Shown: positions 24,989 through 34,560, counted from the first letter of the stretch. The stretch is DNA of 64,000 bases from Geomonas sp. Red32 (GCF_023652955.1 NZ_JAKLOY010000005.1:310001-374000); one strand, 5' to 3'. Program-made: numbers and translations. Notes: generated by a model not told the origin, from the sequence alone.

Positions 24989-27900
24989 TGTCGTCCAACA
25001 GGATCAAAGACGATCTTCGTCCCGAATCCCGTAACTGGGAGGAGTTTTACCGCAACCGCTGGCAGTACGACAAGGTGGTCAGGAGCACCCACGGCGTCAA
25101 CTGCACCGGCGGCTGCAGCTGGATGGTTCACGTGAAGGACGGCATCGTCGGGTGGGAGCTGCAGGCCAACGACTATCCCCAGTTCGACGGTTCGGTCCCC
25201 AACCACGAGCCGCGCGGCTGCGCCCGCGGCATCAGCTTCTCCTGGTACCTCTACAGCCCGATGCGGGTCAAGTATCCCTACCTGCGGGGAGCGCTCCTCG
25301 ACCGCTGGACCGAGGCGAGAAAGCGCTTCGACGATCCGGTCGAGGCCTGGGCCAGCATCGTGGAGAACCCCGAGACCCGCGCCTCCTACACCTCCAAGCG
25401 CGGCATGGGGGGGATGCGGCGCGGCGACTGGGACACGGCGATCGAGATCATCGCCGCCTCCAACATCTACACCGCCAAGAAGCACGGACCGGACCGGGTG
25501 ATCGGCTTCTCCCCGATTCCCGCCATGTCCATGATCAGCTACGCGGCGGGGACCCGCTTCCTCCAGCTCTTCGGCGGGGTCGCCATGAGCTTCTACGACT
25601 GGTACTGCGACCTCCCCCCCGCCTCCCCGCAGGTCTGGGGCGAGCAGACCGACGTGAACGAGTCCGCCGACTGGTACAACGCCTCCTACGTGGTCCTCTG
25701 CGGCTCCAACGTCCCGATGACCCGCACCCCCGACGCCCACTACCTCGCCGAGGCCCGCTACCGCGGCACCAAGGTGGTGGTCATGTCGCCCGACTACTCG
25801 ATGGCCAGCAAGTTCGCCGACGCCTGGCTCCCGGTGGAGCAGGGGCACGACGGCGCCTTCTGGATGGCGCTCAATCACGTCCTCCTCAAGGAGTTCTACG
25901 CCGACCGCGAGGTCCCCTTCTTCATGGATTACGCGAAGAAGTACACCGACCTCCCCTTCCTGGTGAAGCTGGAGCAAAAAGACGGCACTTGGCGCCAGGG
26001 AGACCTTCTGCGCGCCGACGAATTCGAGCGCTCCGCTTCCCTGGAACACGCCGACTGGACCCTGTGCGTCGCCACCAAGGACGGCGAGGTGCGGGTTCCC
26101 CACGGAAGCCTCGGCTCCCGCTGGAGCAAGGAAGAGGGTAAGTGGAACCTCGACATGAAGGACATGATCGACGGAAGCGAGATCGACCTGGCCCTTACCC
26201 TGTTGGGTAGCGACGCCGCCCAGGTCCGTTTCGTCGTCGAGGGTGAGAAGGATCAGCTTCGCGAGGTACCGGTCAGGCGGGTGGCGACCAAGTCCGGCGA
26301 GGTGATGGTGACCACCGTCTTCGACCTGGTGATGGCCCAGTTCGGCGTCTCGCGGGGACTCAAGGGGGACTACCCGGCCGACTACGAATCCGAGCTCCCC
26401 TTCACCCCGAAGTGGCAGGAGAAGCATACCGGCATCGACGCGGCGACCCTCATCCAGATCGCCCGCGAATGGGGGACCAACGGGGAGCAGAGCGGCGGCC
26501 GCAACATGGTGATCATCGGCGCCGGCGTGAACCACTGGTACCACAACGACCTGATCTACCGCGCCGCCATCACCGCGCTCCTCCTCACCGGGAGCGTCGG
26601 CCGTAACGGGGCGGGGCTTGCCCACTACGTCGGCCAGGAGAAGGTGGCGCCGCTCTCCCCCTGGACCTCGATCGCCATGGCCCACGACTGGGTGAAACCG
26701 TCCCGGCTGCAGAATACGCCGAGCTTCTGGTACCTCCACTCGGACCAGTGGCGCTACGACCGGAGCTTCGTCGACTACTTCAAGCCGGAGACCGGGGAAA
26801 AGATGCCGGTCCACGCCGCCGACTTCAACGCCAAGGCGGTCCGGATGGGGTGGCTCCCCTTCGCCCCGCACTTCGACGCCAACCCGCTGAAGCTCGTCGA
26901 GCAGGCCAAGTGCGAAGGGTGCCAAAGCGACGCCGAGATCAGGGATTGGCTGGTCGCGCGGCTCAAAAGCGGGAAGACCCGCTTCGCGGTCGAGGACCCC
27001 GACGGCGCCGGCAACTCCCCCAAGGTCTGGTTCATCTGGCGCGGCAACGCCATTTCCTCCTCGGCCAAGGGGCACGAGTTCTTCCTGAAGCACGTGATCG
27101 GCTCACCCAACAGCAACGTGAGCGCCAAAGAGGTCGCCAAGGGGGCGGTGAAGGATGTCGTCTGGCACGACAAGGCACCCGAGGCGAAGGTCGACCTGGT
27201 GGTCGATCTCAACTTCCGGATGGACACCTCCACCCTCTACTCCGACATCGTGCTCCCGGCCGCCACCTGGTACGAGAAGAGCGACCTTAACACCACCGAC
27301 ATGCACTCCTTCGTGAACTGCATGGACGCCGCGGTTCCCCCTTCCTGGGAATCGAAGAGCGACTGGAAGATCTTCAGCCAGATCGCCAAGAAGGTAAGCG
27401 AGCTTGCCGAGCGCCACCTCCCGAACCCGGTCAAGGACGTGATCGCCGCGCCGCTTCTGCACGACACCCCGGGCGAGATCGCCCAGCGGACCGTCAAGGA
27501 CTGGAAGCTCGGCGAATGCGAGCCGATCCCCGGCAAGACCATGCCGAACCTGGCGGTGGTGGAGCGCGACTACCCGAACATCTACAACCGCTTCATGTCG
27601 CTTGGTCCCGAGATCGGGCACCTCGGCTCGCACGGCAACTACTACGACGCCGACGACGAGGCGGACAAGCTCAAGGAGACCCTCCCGACCCGGACCTTCC
27701 AGGGCGAGCGCCGGGTAAACCTGGAGGACGAGCGGACGGTGGCGGACGTCATCCTCTCGCTCGCCTCCGAGACCAACGGCGAGCTCGCCCACCGCGCCTT
27801 CCAGAAGCTGGAGAAGCGGGTCGGCAAGCCGCTCTCCCAGATCTCCGAGGGTAACCGCGACTTCAGGATGAAGTGGGAAGACGTGACCCAGAAGCCGCGC

Positions 27901-28569
27901 CGCGCCATCACCTCCCCGATCTGGAGCGGGCTCATGAACGACGGGCGCCCCTACGCCCCCTTCACCCTCAACGTGGAGCACGACGTTCCCTGGCGCACCC
28001 TCTCCGGGCGGCAGACCTTTTACCTCGATCACCCGTACTACCGGGAGTTCCACGAGGCGCTCCCCACCTTCAAGGGGAGACTCGACCCGTCGCTTCTGGA
28101 CGAGACCGAGGGGGAAACGGGGCTGGTCTTGAACTTCCTGACCCCGCACGGCAAGTGGGGGATCCACTCCACCTACAGCGACAACCTGAGGATGCTCACC
28201 CTGTCGCGCGGCGGCCAGGCCGTCTGGTTGAACGACGAGGACGCGGCCGGGGCCGGGATCGAGGACAACGAGACGGTGGAGATGTACAACGCCAACGGCG
28301 TCGTGGTCTGCCGCACCATCGTCTCCTCCCGGATCCCGAAGGGTGCCGCCATCATGTACCACGCGCCGGAGAGGACCCTCAACATCAAGAAGTCCAAGAA
28401 GACCGGCAAGCGCGGAGGCGTCCACAACAGCCTCTCGCGGATCCGCCTCAAGCCTACCCTCATGCTGGGAGGCTACGCCCAGGCGAGCTACTACTTCAAC
28501 TACTGGGGCCCCACCGGGGTGAACCGCGACAGCTACGTGGTGGTGAGAAAACTCAACCAGGCGGGCTAA
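24988..28569 (+). CDS. narG: Respiratory nitrate reductase alpha subunit
   Basis: The 1193-residue protein reduces nitrate to nitrite at a molybdenum bis-MGD centre on the cytoplasmic side. The N terminus has the NarG-specific FS0 iron-sulphur ligands His35, Cys39, Cys43 (THGVNCTGGC) and Cys78 (PRGCARG). The Mo-ligand aspartate is Asp208 in YCDLPPASPQVWGEQTDV, corresponding to Asp222 of the E. coli enzyme. It has no cleavable signal, as expected. Length is slightly below the E. coli protein (~1247). Start is the ATG overlapping the cytochrome stop, and narH follows after 34 bases. Confidence 0.97.
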   Translation: MSSNRIKDDLRPESRNWEEFYRNRWQYDKVVRSTHGVNCTGGCSWMVHVKDGIVGWELQANDYPQFDGSVPNHEPRGCARGISFSWYLYSPMRVKYPYLRGALLDRWTEARKRFDDPVEAWASIVENPETRASYTSKRGMGGMRRGDWDTAIEIIAASNIYTAKKHGPDRVIGFSPIPAMSMISYAAGTRFLQLFGGVAMSFYDWYCDLPPASPQVWGEQTDVNESADWYNASYVVLCGSNVPMTRTPDAHYLAEARYRGTKVVVMSPDYSMASKFADAWLPVEQGHDGAFWMALNHVLLKEFYADREVPFFMDYAKKYTDLPFLVKLEQKDGTWRQGDLLRADEFERSASLEHADWTLCVATKDGEVRVPHGSLGSRWSKEEGKWNLDMKDMIDGSEIDLALTLLGSDAAQVRFVVEGEKDQLREVPVRRVATKSGEVMVTTVFDLVMAQFGVSRGLKGDYPADYESELPFTPKWQEKHTGIDAATLIQIAREWGTNGEQSGGRNMVIIGAGVNHWYHNDLIYRAAITALLLTGSVGRNGAGLAHYVGQEKVAPLSPWTSIAMAHDWVKPSRLQNTPSFWYLHSDQWRYDRSFVDYFKPETGEKMPVHAADFNAKAVRMGWLPFAPHFDANPLKLVEQAKCEGCQSDAEIRDWLVARLKSGKTRFAVEDPDGAGNSPKVWFIWRGNAISSSAKGHEFFLKHVIGSPNSNVSAKEVAKGAVKDVVWHDKAPEAKVDLVVDLNFRMDTSTLYSDIVLPAATWYEKSDLNTTDMHSFVNCMDAAVPPSWESKSDWKIFSQIAKKVSELAERHLPNPVKDVIAAPLLHDTPGEIAQRTVKDWKLGECEPIPGKTMPNLAVVERDYPNIYNRFMSLGPEIGHLGSHGNYYDADDEADKLKETLPTRTFQGERRVNLEDERTVADVILSLASETNGELAHRAFQKLEKRVGKPLSQISEGNRDFRMKWEDVTQKPRRAITSPIWSGLMNDGRPYAPFTLNVEHDVPWRTLSGRQTFYLDHPYYREFHEALPTFKGRLDPSLLDETEGETGLVLNFLTPHGKWGIHSTYSDNLRMLTLSRGGQAVWLNDEDAAGAGIEDNETVEMYNANGVVVCRTIVSSRIPKGAAIMYHAPERTLNIKKSKKTGKRGGVHNSLSRIRLKPTLMLGGYAQASYYFNYWGPTGVNRDSYVVVRKLNQAG

Positions 28570-28603
28570 CGATACGCACTACGGTGACCAAGGAGCCGCA
28601 TAT

Positions 28604-30055
28604 ATGGACGTACGAGCACAGATAGTAATGGTTTTCAACCTGGACAAATGCATCGGGTGCCACACCTGCAGCATTTCCTGCAAGAACATATGGACCGACC
28701 GCAAGGGTGCCGAATACATGTGGTGGAACAACGTGGAGACCAAGCCCGGCATCGGCTACCCGAAGAACTGGGAGAACCAGGAGCGCTTCAAGGGGGGATG
28801 GGTCAAGGACGGCAACCAGTTAAAGCTCCGCGCGCTCGGCAAGGGGCCGACCCTGGCCAACATGTTCTTCCAGCCCAACATGCCGAAGATCGACGATTAC
28901 TACGAGCCGTTCGACTTCGACTACGGTAACCTGGCCGGCGCCAAGGAGGGGAACGACCAGCCGGTGGCCGAGGCCTTCTCCCAGGTCTCCGGCAAGAAGA
29001 TCGACGAGATCCAGGGGGGCCCCAACTGGGACGACGACCTCTCCGGCTCCCGGATCTACGCCGCCAACGACCCGAACCTCAAGGACAAGAAGGTCATCGA
29101 ATCCTACTCCTCGATGTTCATGCAGTACCTGCCGCGCATCTGCAACCACTGCCTGAACCCGGCCTGCGCCGCCTCCTGCCCCTCCCGCGCCATCTACAAG
29201 CGGGGCGAGGACGGCGTCGTGCTGGTGGACCAGGAGGTCTGCAAGGGGTGGCGCTTCTGCACCTCGGCCTGCCCCTACAAGAAGGTCTACTTCAACTGGA
29301 ACAGCGGCAAGGCGGAGAAGTGCATCTTCTGCTATCCGCGGGTGGAGAGCGGGCAGTGCAACGCCTGCGCCCACTCCTGCGTGGGGCGCATCCGCTACGT
29401 GGGCGTGCTCCTCTACGACGCCGAGGCGGTGGAAGCGGCGGCGCTTAACGAGGACCGCGATCTGGTCGACGCCCACCGCGCCCTCATCCTCGACCCGCAG
29501 GATCCCGCGGTGCAGGAGGGTGCCAGGAAGAACGGGGTCCCCGAGCAGTGGCTCGAGTCGGCCGTCAAGTCGCCGGTCTACGCCCTCGTGAAGGAGTTCG
29601 CCGTGGCGCTCCCGCTCCACCCGGAGTTCAGGACCGTCCCGATGACCTACTACATCCCCTCCCTCTCCCCGGTCCTCTCCACCTGGGGCGACACCCACAA
29701 GCTCCTCGAGCACGGGATGATCCCGGCCCTGGAGACCCTGAGGGTGCCGGTCGGCTACCTGGCGAGCCTTCTCTCCGGCGGCAACGAGGGGATCATCGAG
29801 GAGGTGCTCAAGAAGCTCATTGCGCTCAGGGTCTTCATGCGGAGCGAGAACCTGAAGCTTCCGGCCGATCCCGCGGTGCTCGCGGAGGCGGGGCTCGATC
29901 TCGAGGGGACCAAACGGCTGTACCGGCTCTGCACCACGGCAAGCTACCAGGAGCGCTTCATCATCCCGCCGCAGCAGCGCGAGGAGCAGGATCCGGAACT
30001 GCGCAAACAGCAGGCGGGCTTCGGCATCCTGAAGAAGACGAGGGGGGGCAAATGA
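28604..30055 (+). CDS. narH: Respiratory nitrate reductase beta subunit
   Basis: The 483-residue iron-sulphur protein passes electrons from NarI haem to NarG. Four cysteine clusters are visible: CIGCHTCSISCKN near residue 16, CNHCLNPACAASCP near 180, CKGWRFCTSACPYKK near 215 and CIFCYPRVESGQCNACAHSC near 245. Trp in CKGW marks the 3Fe-4S cluster typical of NarH. ATG 28604 is preceded by AAGGAG. The stop overlaps the narJ start (ATGA). Confidence 0.97.
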   Translation: MDVRAQIVMVFNLDKCIGCHTCSISCKNIWTDRKGAEYMWWNNVETKPGIGYPKNWENQERFKGGWVKDGNQLKLRALGKGPTLANMFFQPNMPKIDDYYEPFDFDYGNLAGAKEGNDQPVAEAFSQVSGKKIDEIQGGPNWDDDLSGSRIYAANDPNLKDKKVIESYSSMFMQYLPRICNHCLNPACAASCPSRAIYKRGEDGVVLVDQEVCKGWRFCTSACPYKKVYFNWNSGKAEKCIFCYPRVESGQCNACAHSCVGRIRYVGVLLYDAEAVEAAALNEDRDLVDAHRALILDPQDPAVQEGARKNGVPEQWLESAVKSPVYALVKEFAVALPLHPEFRTVPMTYYIPSLSPVLSTWGDTHKLLEHGMIPALETLRVPVGYLASLLSGGNEGIIEEVLKKLIALRVFMRSENLKLPADPAVLAEAGLDLEGTKRLYRLCTTASYQERFIIPPQQREEQDPELRKQQAGFGILKKTRGGK

Positions 30056-30597
30056 ACCTGACCGATTCCTATCACGGGCTGGCCCAGCTCCTCGATTATC
30101 CCCGTGAGCGGGAGGAGCTTCTTCGCTCGCTGGACACCGTGGCCGGCTACCTGGAGGAAAAGGAGCTCGCCGCCCCGGTCCTCCCCTTCGAGGAGCTGCT
30201 GCAAAGCTCGACCCTGGCCGAGCTTCAGGAGGATTACGTCACCCGCTTCGACTTCAACCCGGCGGCCGCCCCGTACCTGGGGCACCACCTCTACGGCGAC
30301 AACCAGAAGAAGGGGGCCTACCTCATCCAGGTCAAGCAGGAGTTCCTGCGCCACGACTTCGCCCCCGAGGGCTGCGAGCTCCCGGACCACCTCCCGGTGC
30401 TGCTGGGCTTTCTCGCCCACCTGGCCGGCCGCGGGGAAGACGCGGTACGGCGCCGCTTCATCGAGGAACTGGTCCTCCCGGGGCTGAACCGCCTCATCGA
30501 GACCGAGAGGCAGCGCGACGCGTCCCCCTGGTCGCCGCTCATCGAGGCGGCCGGAATACTTTGCAACGCCGACTGCCAGGAGGTGGCAACATGCTGA
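30052..30597 (+). CDS. narJ: Nitrate reductase assembly chaperone
   Basis: The 181-residue cytoplasmic protein starts in the ATGA overlap with narH. It has the TorD/NarJ-family helical pattern, including LLDYPREREELL, EELLQSSTLAELQEDYVTRF and PDHLPVLLGFLAHLA. NarJ binds apo-NarG, aids molybdenum cofactor insertion and checks assembly before membrane attachment to NarI. Its last codons overlap the narI start by seven bases, so translation is coupled. Confidence 0.93.
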   Translation: MNLTDSYHGLAQLLDYPREREELLRSLDTVAGYLEEKELAAPVLPFEELLQSSTLAELQEDYVTRFDFNPAAAPYLGHHLYGDNQKKGAYLIQVKQEFLRHDFAPEGCELPDHLPVLLGFLAHLAGRGEDAVRRRFIEELVLPGLNRLIETERQRDASPWSPLIEAAGILCNADCQEVATC

Positions 30598-31256
30598 ACT
30601 CTCTTATATTCATAGCGCTTCCCTACATGGCACTCGCCCTGGTGCTCCTGGTCACCCCATACCGGTTCCTCTCCAACCGGCTCACCTGGTCCGCCTACTC
30701 CACCCAGTTCCTGGAGCGGAAGATGCTCTTCTGGGGGATCAATCCCTGGCACTACGGGATCATCCCGGTGCTGGCCGCCCACATCGTCGGCTTCGCCTTC
30801 CCGAACCAGGTCAAGGCGTTCCTCGGCAACCAGGAGACCCTCCTTATTGTGGAGAGCTTCGGGCTGGGGCTCGGGCTCTTCGCGGTGATCGGGTCGCTCG
30901 TCCTCCTTCTGCGGCGCGCGAACTCCGGGATGCTGAAGAGGGTCACCTTTACGGGAGACTGGCTGGTCCTCTACCTGCTGCTGTTCCAGGCGGCGACCGG
31001 CATCTATATAAGCTACTTCCTGCGCTGGGGCTCCGCCTGGTACCTGCACACCGCCGTCCCCTACCTCTGGTCGGTAGTCTCCTTCGATCCCCAGCTGGCC
31101 TACGTGACCGATCTTCCGCTGGTGGTGAAGCTCCACGCGGCGGGTGCCTTCCTGATCGTGGCGGTGCTCCCCTTCACCAAGCTCGTGCACATGCTCTACC
31201 TCCCGGTCGACTTCCTGAAGGATCCCCCCCTGCTGTACCGCTGGCGTTCGAAGTAG
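30591..31256 (+). CDS. narI: Respiratory nitrate reductase gamma (cytochrome b) subunit
   Basis: The 221-residue membrane protein has five helices and starts at ATG 30591 behind AGGAGG. Conserved histidines that ligate the two b haems appear in WHYGIIPVLAAHIVG in the second helix region and in KLHAAGAFL plus FTKLVHML in the last helix. It oxidises quinol on the periplasmic side and passes electrons to NarH. The reading frame can be extended 10 codons upstream within narJ, but that lacks a ribosome binding site. Confidence 0.95.
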   Translation: MLNSLIFIALPYMALALVLLVTPYRFLSNRLTWSAYSTQFLERKMLFWGINPWHYGIIPVLAAHIVGFAFPNQVKAFLGNQETLLIVESFGLGLGLFAVIGSLVLLLRRANSGMLKRVTFTGDWLVLYLLLFQAATGIYISYFLRWGSAWYLHTAVPYLWSVVSFDPQLAYVTDLPLVVKLHAAGAFLIVAVLPFTKLVHMLYLPVDFLKDPPLLYRWRSK

Positions 31257-31310
31257 GCGCAACGCGACCCCCAACATCTCCCCGAAAGCCCCCTTCGAGA
31301 AGGTGGATCA

Positions 31311-31345
31311 AAATCCCCCCTCCCCTTGAGGGAGGGGGTCAGGGG
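31311..31345. repeat. GC-rich intergenic palindrome between narI and narK
   Basis: A C-rich arm (CCCCCTCCC), a short CTTGAG loop and a G-rich arm (GGAGGGGG) followed by TCAGGGGG form a strong hairpin. It may stabilise the narCGHJI transcript end or reduce read-through to narK. Similar GC palindromes occur near 2810. Confidence 0.5.
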
Positions 31346-31445
31346 GTGGGGGAAGCCTCCAACGAAGTACCCAATGGTAGCCCCTCCCCCTTAGGGACGG
31401 TGGGCAAGCCTGTTAATCTCACTTTTTCTATCCCAAGGAGGGATC

Positions 31446-32831
31446 ATGTCGTCTCGTGTATTAACCGTTTGGAATCCCGAAGATCGGACCTTCTGGGAGC
31501 AGCAGGGGGCAGGCGTCGCCTCCCGCAACCTCTGGATCTCCATCCCCGCGCTCTTTCTCTCCTTCGCGGTCTGGATGGTCTGGAGCGTGGTGGTGGTCAA
31601 CCTGCAGACCATCGGCTTCGGCTTCGATGCCGGCAAGCTCTTCTGGCTGGCGGCCCTTCCCGGTCTCTCCGGGGCCACCCTGAGGATCTTCTACTCCTTC
31701 ATGGTCCCCATCTTCGGGGGGCGGAAGTGGACCACCATCAGCACCGCCTCGCTGCTGTTACCGGCCATCGGGATCGGGTTCGCCGTGCGCGATACCCACA
31801 CGAGCTACACGACCATGCTGGTGCTGGCCCTTCTCTGCGGCCTCGGCGGCGGGAACTTCGCCTCCAGCATGTCCAACATCAGCTTCTTCTATCCCAAGGC
31901 GCAGAAGGGGACCGCTCTCGGGCTCAACGCGGGCCTGGGGAACCTCGGGGTGAGTGCCATGCAGTTCCTGGTGCCGCTGGTCATCACCACCGGGATGTTC
32001 GGCGCGCTCTGCGGCGGCCCGCAGATGTGCGTCATCAAGGGGGTCACCAAGTCCGTCTGGATGCAGAACGCCGGCTTCATCTGGGTCCCCTTCATCGTCC
32101 TCGCCACGCTCGCCGCCTGGTTCGGCATGAACGACATCGCCAGCGCCAAGGCCTCCTTCAAGGAGCAGTCCGTCATTTTCGGGCGCAAGCACAACTGGAT
32201 CATGTGCTGGCTCTACCTCGGCACCTTCGGCTCCTTCATTGGCTACTCCGCCGGCCTTCCGCTCCTCATCAAGTCCCAGTTCCCGACCATGAACCCGACC
32301 CAGTACGCCTTCCTCGGCCCGCTGGTGGGTGCCCTCTGCCGCCCGGTGGGGGGATGGATGGCCGACAAGCTCGGGGGAGCGCGGGTGACCTTCTGGAACT
32401 TCATCGCCATGGCGGCCTCCACGCTCGGCGTACTCCATTTCCTGCCGCACGGCGGCACCGGGGGGAACTTCTGGGGCTTTCTCGCCATGTTCATCCTGAT
32501 CTTCGTCACCACCGGCATCGGCAACGGTTCCACTTTCCGGATGATCCCGGTCATCTTCCTGACCGAGCGGCAGCGGGCCGCGGCGGGCAAGGGGAGCCAG
32601 GCCGAGGGCCAGGCGGTCGCCGAAGCCGCCAAGGAAGCCGCCGCAGTGCTCGGCTTCAGCTCCGCCTTCGCGGCCTACGGTGCCTTCTTCATCCCCAAGG
32701 CGTTCGGAACCTCGATAGCTGCCACCGGCGGTCCCGAAGCCGCCCTCTACGGCTTCCTCGGCTTCTACCTCTCCTGCCTGGCGCTCACCTGGTTCTGCTA
32801 CTCCCGCAAGAACTCCGGCATGCCCTGCTGA
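31446..32831 (+). CDS. narK: NarK-type nitrate/nitrite transporter
   Basis: The 461-residue major-facilitator protein has about 12 membrane helices. It starts at ATG 31446, four bases after AAGGAGGG. Both nitrate signature motifs are present: GLGGGNFASSMSNISFFYP and GIGNGSTFRMIPVIF. The substrate-binding arginines are seen in GATLRIFYSF (helix 2) and ALCRPVGGW (helix 8). It likely imports nitrate and/or exchanges it for nitrite for the adjacent reductase. A 190-base gap from narI leaves room for its own promoter. A strong terminator follows. Confidence 0.94.
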   Translation: MSSRVLTVWNPEDRTFWEQQGAGVASRNLWISIPALFLSFAVWMVWSVVVVNLQTIGFGFDAGKLFWLAALPGLSGATLRIFYSFMVPIFGGRKWTTISTASLLLPAIGIGFAVRDTHTSYTTMLVLALLCGLGGGNFASSMSNISFFYPKAQKGTALGLNAGLGNLGVSAMQFLVPLVITTGMFGALCGGPQMCVIKGVTKSVWMQNAGFIWVPFIVLATLAAWFGMNDIASAKASFKEQSVIFGRKHNWIMCWLYLGTFGSFIGYSAGLPLLIKSQFPTMNPTQYAFLGPLVGALCRPVGGWMADKLGGARVTFWNFIAMAASTLGVLHFLPHGGTGGNFWGFLAMFILIFVTTGIGNGSTFRMIPVIFLTERQRAAAGKGSQAEGQAVAEAAKEAAAVLGFSSAFAAYGAFFIPKAFGTSIAATGGPEAALYGFLGFYLSCLALTWFCYSRKNSGMPC

Positions 32832-32859
32832 GCAAACTCGCCCCTCGCCCCGGGTAAAT

Positions 32860-32900
32860 CAGGTCCCCCCCTTGTCAAAGGGGGGACAGGGGGGATTTCA
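32860..32900. repeat. Dispersed GC palindrome, copy 2
   Basis: The palindrome GGTCCCCCCCTTGTCAAAGG continues with a G run and the tail GACAGGGGGGATTT. It is nearly identical to the copy at 49405 and related to 16794. It lies just after the narK stop. Confidence 0.65.
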
Positions 32901-32928
32901 GCCCACGCCGAGCCCCGCCACCGCGCCC

Positions 32929-32969
32929 AAAGAGAAAGGCACCCGGTTAAACCAGGTGCCTTTCTCTTT
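32929..32969. terminator. Bidirectional terminator between narK and the DUF438 gene
   Basis: A perfect 15-bp stem (AAAGAGAAAGGCACC and its complement) with an 11-base loop lies between two convergent genes. The T/C-rich right arm supports termination for narK, and the mirrored A/G arm serves the opposite strand. Confidence 0.8.
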
Positions 32970-33002
32970 CCACGTAAGTCCGCCCGGCCGAGCCCGGCTC
33001 CT

Positions 33003-34469
33003 CTACTCCCAATCAAGCAGGCGCTGCTCCCCTTCGAGCTTGCGGATGCCGGTGACGTCCTGGCTCACCTCGAGGGTCCCCTTGTACTCGCCGTTAGCGT
33101 CCCGCACGGCGAAGTACCTGATGTGGATGAACTTGCCCGCCATCTGGATCCAGAACTCCGCCTCATCCTTCGTTCCGGCGCGGAAGTCGCTCAGGATGCG
33201 CTGCACCATGTGGAGGCTCTTCGGCGGGTGGCACTTCTCGACGTTACGGCCGATGACGCCCGGACTGCGGGGGAAGATCCTATCCTTGGTCTGCGAGTAG
33301 TAGAGCACCTCGTCCCTCTCGTTGACGAAGGAGATGTCGACCGGGAGATGGGTCAGCACCAGGTTGACGAGCTCCGGCGTCATCCGGCCGGTATCGAGGT
33401 CGATCTCGCCGCCCTTCTTCGCGCTTTCCACTCCGGTCCCTGCCGCTTCCGCGTTCCCGCCGGCCGGGGCTTCGATCCAGGCATAGCCGATCTCCTCCTC
33501 CCCCAGCCTCACCTTCGCCCAATCCTCCTCCGGCAAAATCTCCAGCGCCATCGGGAAGAGGATATGCTCCTCCTTGAAGATCATGTCGTTGACGCTCTGC
33601 ACCAGGGTCTGGACCGTCCGGTACAGCTGCGGCAGCTGCGCCCCGGCGATCTCCGCCCGCGCCTGCTTGATCGTCTGCCTGATGTCGTCGTGGATGGCCC
33701 ACATCACCTCGGTCGGCCCGTTGATGTCGTGCTGTTCCAGCACCGGGAAGAGCTGGTTCTCCTTGCGCAGGTAGTGAAGGTTTATGCTCGAAAGATTATC
33801 GAGGAGGGCGGTCAAGCCGGGCTGCACTCCGGCGAAGCGCTCCCCGTCCTGCGTCCCGTCCAGCCGGGCCAGCAGGAGGTCGAGATCGCCGGTTATCCTT
33901 TGGGCGGCGGCATTCTCCGCCATGAAGGTATGGACCGGATGCCCCTCGGGCGTAGCCGGCCTTTCCTGCGTCACCAGCGAATCCTTGAAGAGCTCGACAT
34001 GGACGTCGCAAAGACGTTTGATCTCGGTCTCCGGCATCCCTTCGGCGATCAGCCGCTGCTCCATGCGGGCGATCTCGGTCGGCTCCACGTCCCGGATGAG
34101 CGCATGGAAGCGGTGCTTCAGCGCCGCCATCTCCACCCCGGCGTGCAGGTCGCGGATGATCCCCTTCAGCACCTCGTGCCGCGCCTGGTCGTCCAGCACC
34201 GGCGCCTCCGCGCCCCCCTCCCCCGCGGCGATGACGAGGACGTCGCCGCTCTTCGCGCGTACCTCCGCGGCGATCTCGGAGAGAAGCTGCCCGACCGGGA
34301 TCTCTCCCCGTTCCGCCACGTACGAGAGCGGGGCCACCTTCCCGACCGTCCGTCTCATCACGGCGCTTTTGAGCATCTTGAATTTTGGCGAGCGGTTTAT
34401 GAAGAAGTCCAGCAAGAACGGGTATGCCTGAAAGAGATCGTCGAGTTTGGTCTTGGCGCTGATTTCCAT
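33003..34469 (-). CDS. DUF1858/DUF438/hemerythrin/PAS-domain protein
   Basis: The 488-residue cytoplasmic protein has an N-terminal DUF1858 module (~1-65), DUF438 (~90-165, LKGIIRDLHAG and KHRFHALIRDVEPTEIARMEQ) and a hemerythrin HHE domain (~190-330). The HHE histidines and carboxylates are in HPVHTFMAEN, HYLRKENQLFPVLEQH, WAIHDDIR and FKEEHILFPMALE, enough for a di-iron site. A PAS domain (~360-485) ends in a PAC-like DVTGIRK. Such proteins are common in anaerobes and are thought to sense or handle oxygen or nitric oxide. Placement convergent with the nar operon and an FNR-like palindrome upstream support a link to nitrogen-oxide metabolism; this is inference. Confidence 0.88.
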   Translation of the reverse strand: MEISAKTKLDDLFQAYPFLLDFFINRSPKFKMLKSAVMRRTVGKVAPLSYVAERGEIPVGQLLSEIAAEVRAKSGDVLVIAAGEGGAEAPVLDDQARHEVLKGIIRDLHAGVEMAALKHRFHALIRDVEPTEIARMEQRLIAEGMPETEIKRLCDVHVELFKDSLVTQERPATPEGHPVHTFMAENAAAQRITGDLDLLLARLDGTQDGERFAGVQPGLTALLDNLSSINLHYLRKENQLFPVLEQHDINGPTEVMWAIHDDIRQTIKQARAEIAGAQLPQLYRTVQTLVQSVNDMIFKEEHILFPMALEILPEEDWAKVRLGEEEIGYAWIEAPAGGNAEAAGTGVESAKKGGEIDLDTGRMTPELVNLVLTHLPVDISFVNERDEVLYYSQTKDRIFPRSPGVIGRNVEKCHPPKSLHMVQRILSDFRAGTKDEAEFWIQMAGKFIHIRYFAVRDANGEYKGTLEVSQDVTGIRKLEGEQRLLDWE

Positions 34470-34543
34470 GTCATCCTCCCCTTGAGCCTCGGATTGCGAG
34501 ATCCTGATGTCTTGACGATATCAGCAGAGCCTCGCCCGCATCC

Positions 34544-34560
34544 TTGACGAAGGTCATCAA
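34544..34560 (-). promoter_or_regulatory. Candidate CRP/FNR-family palindrome upstream of the DUF438 gene
   Basis: TTGACGAAGGTCATCAA (minus strand TTGATGACCTTCGTCAA) is an imperfect palindrome, 75-91 bases before the start at 34469. The half sites match FNR-type TTGAT/ATCAA, but the spacing is three bases longer than the usual 14-base site, so the binding protein could be another family member. Confidence 0.45.
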
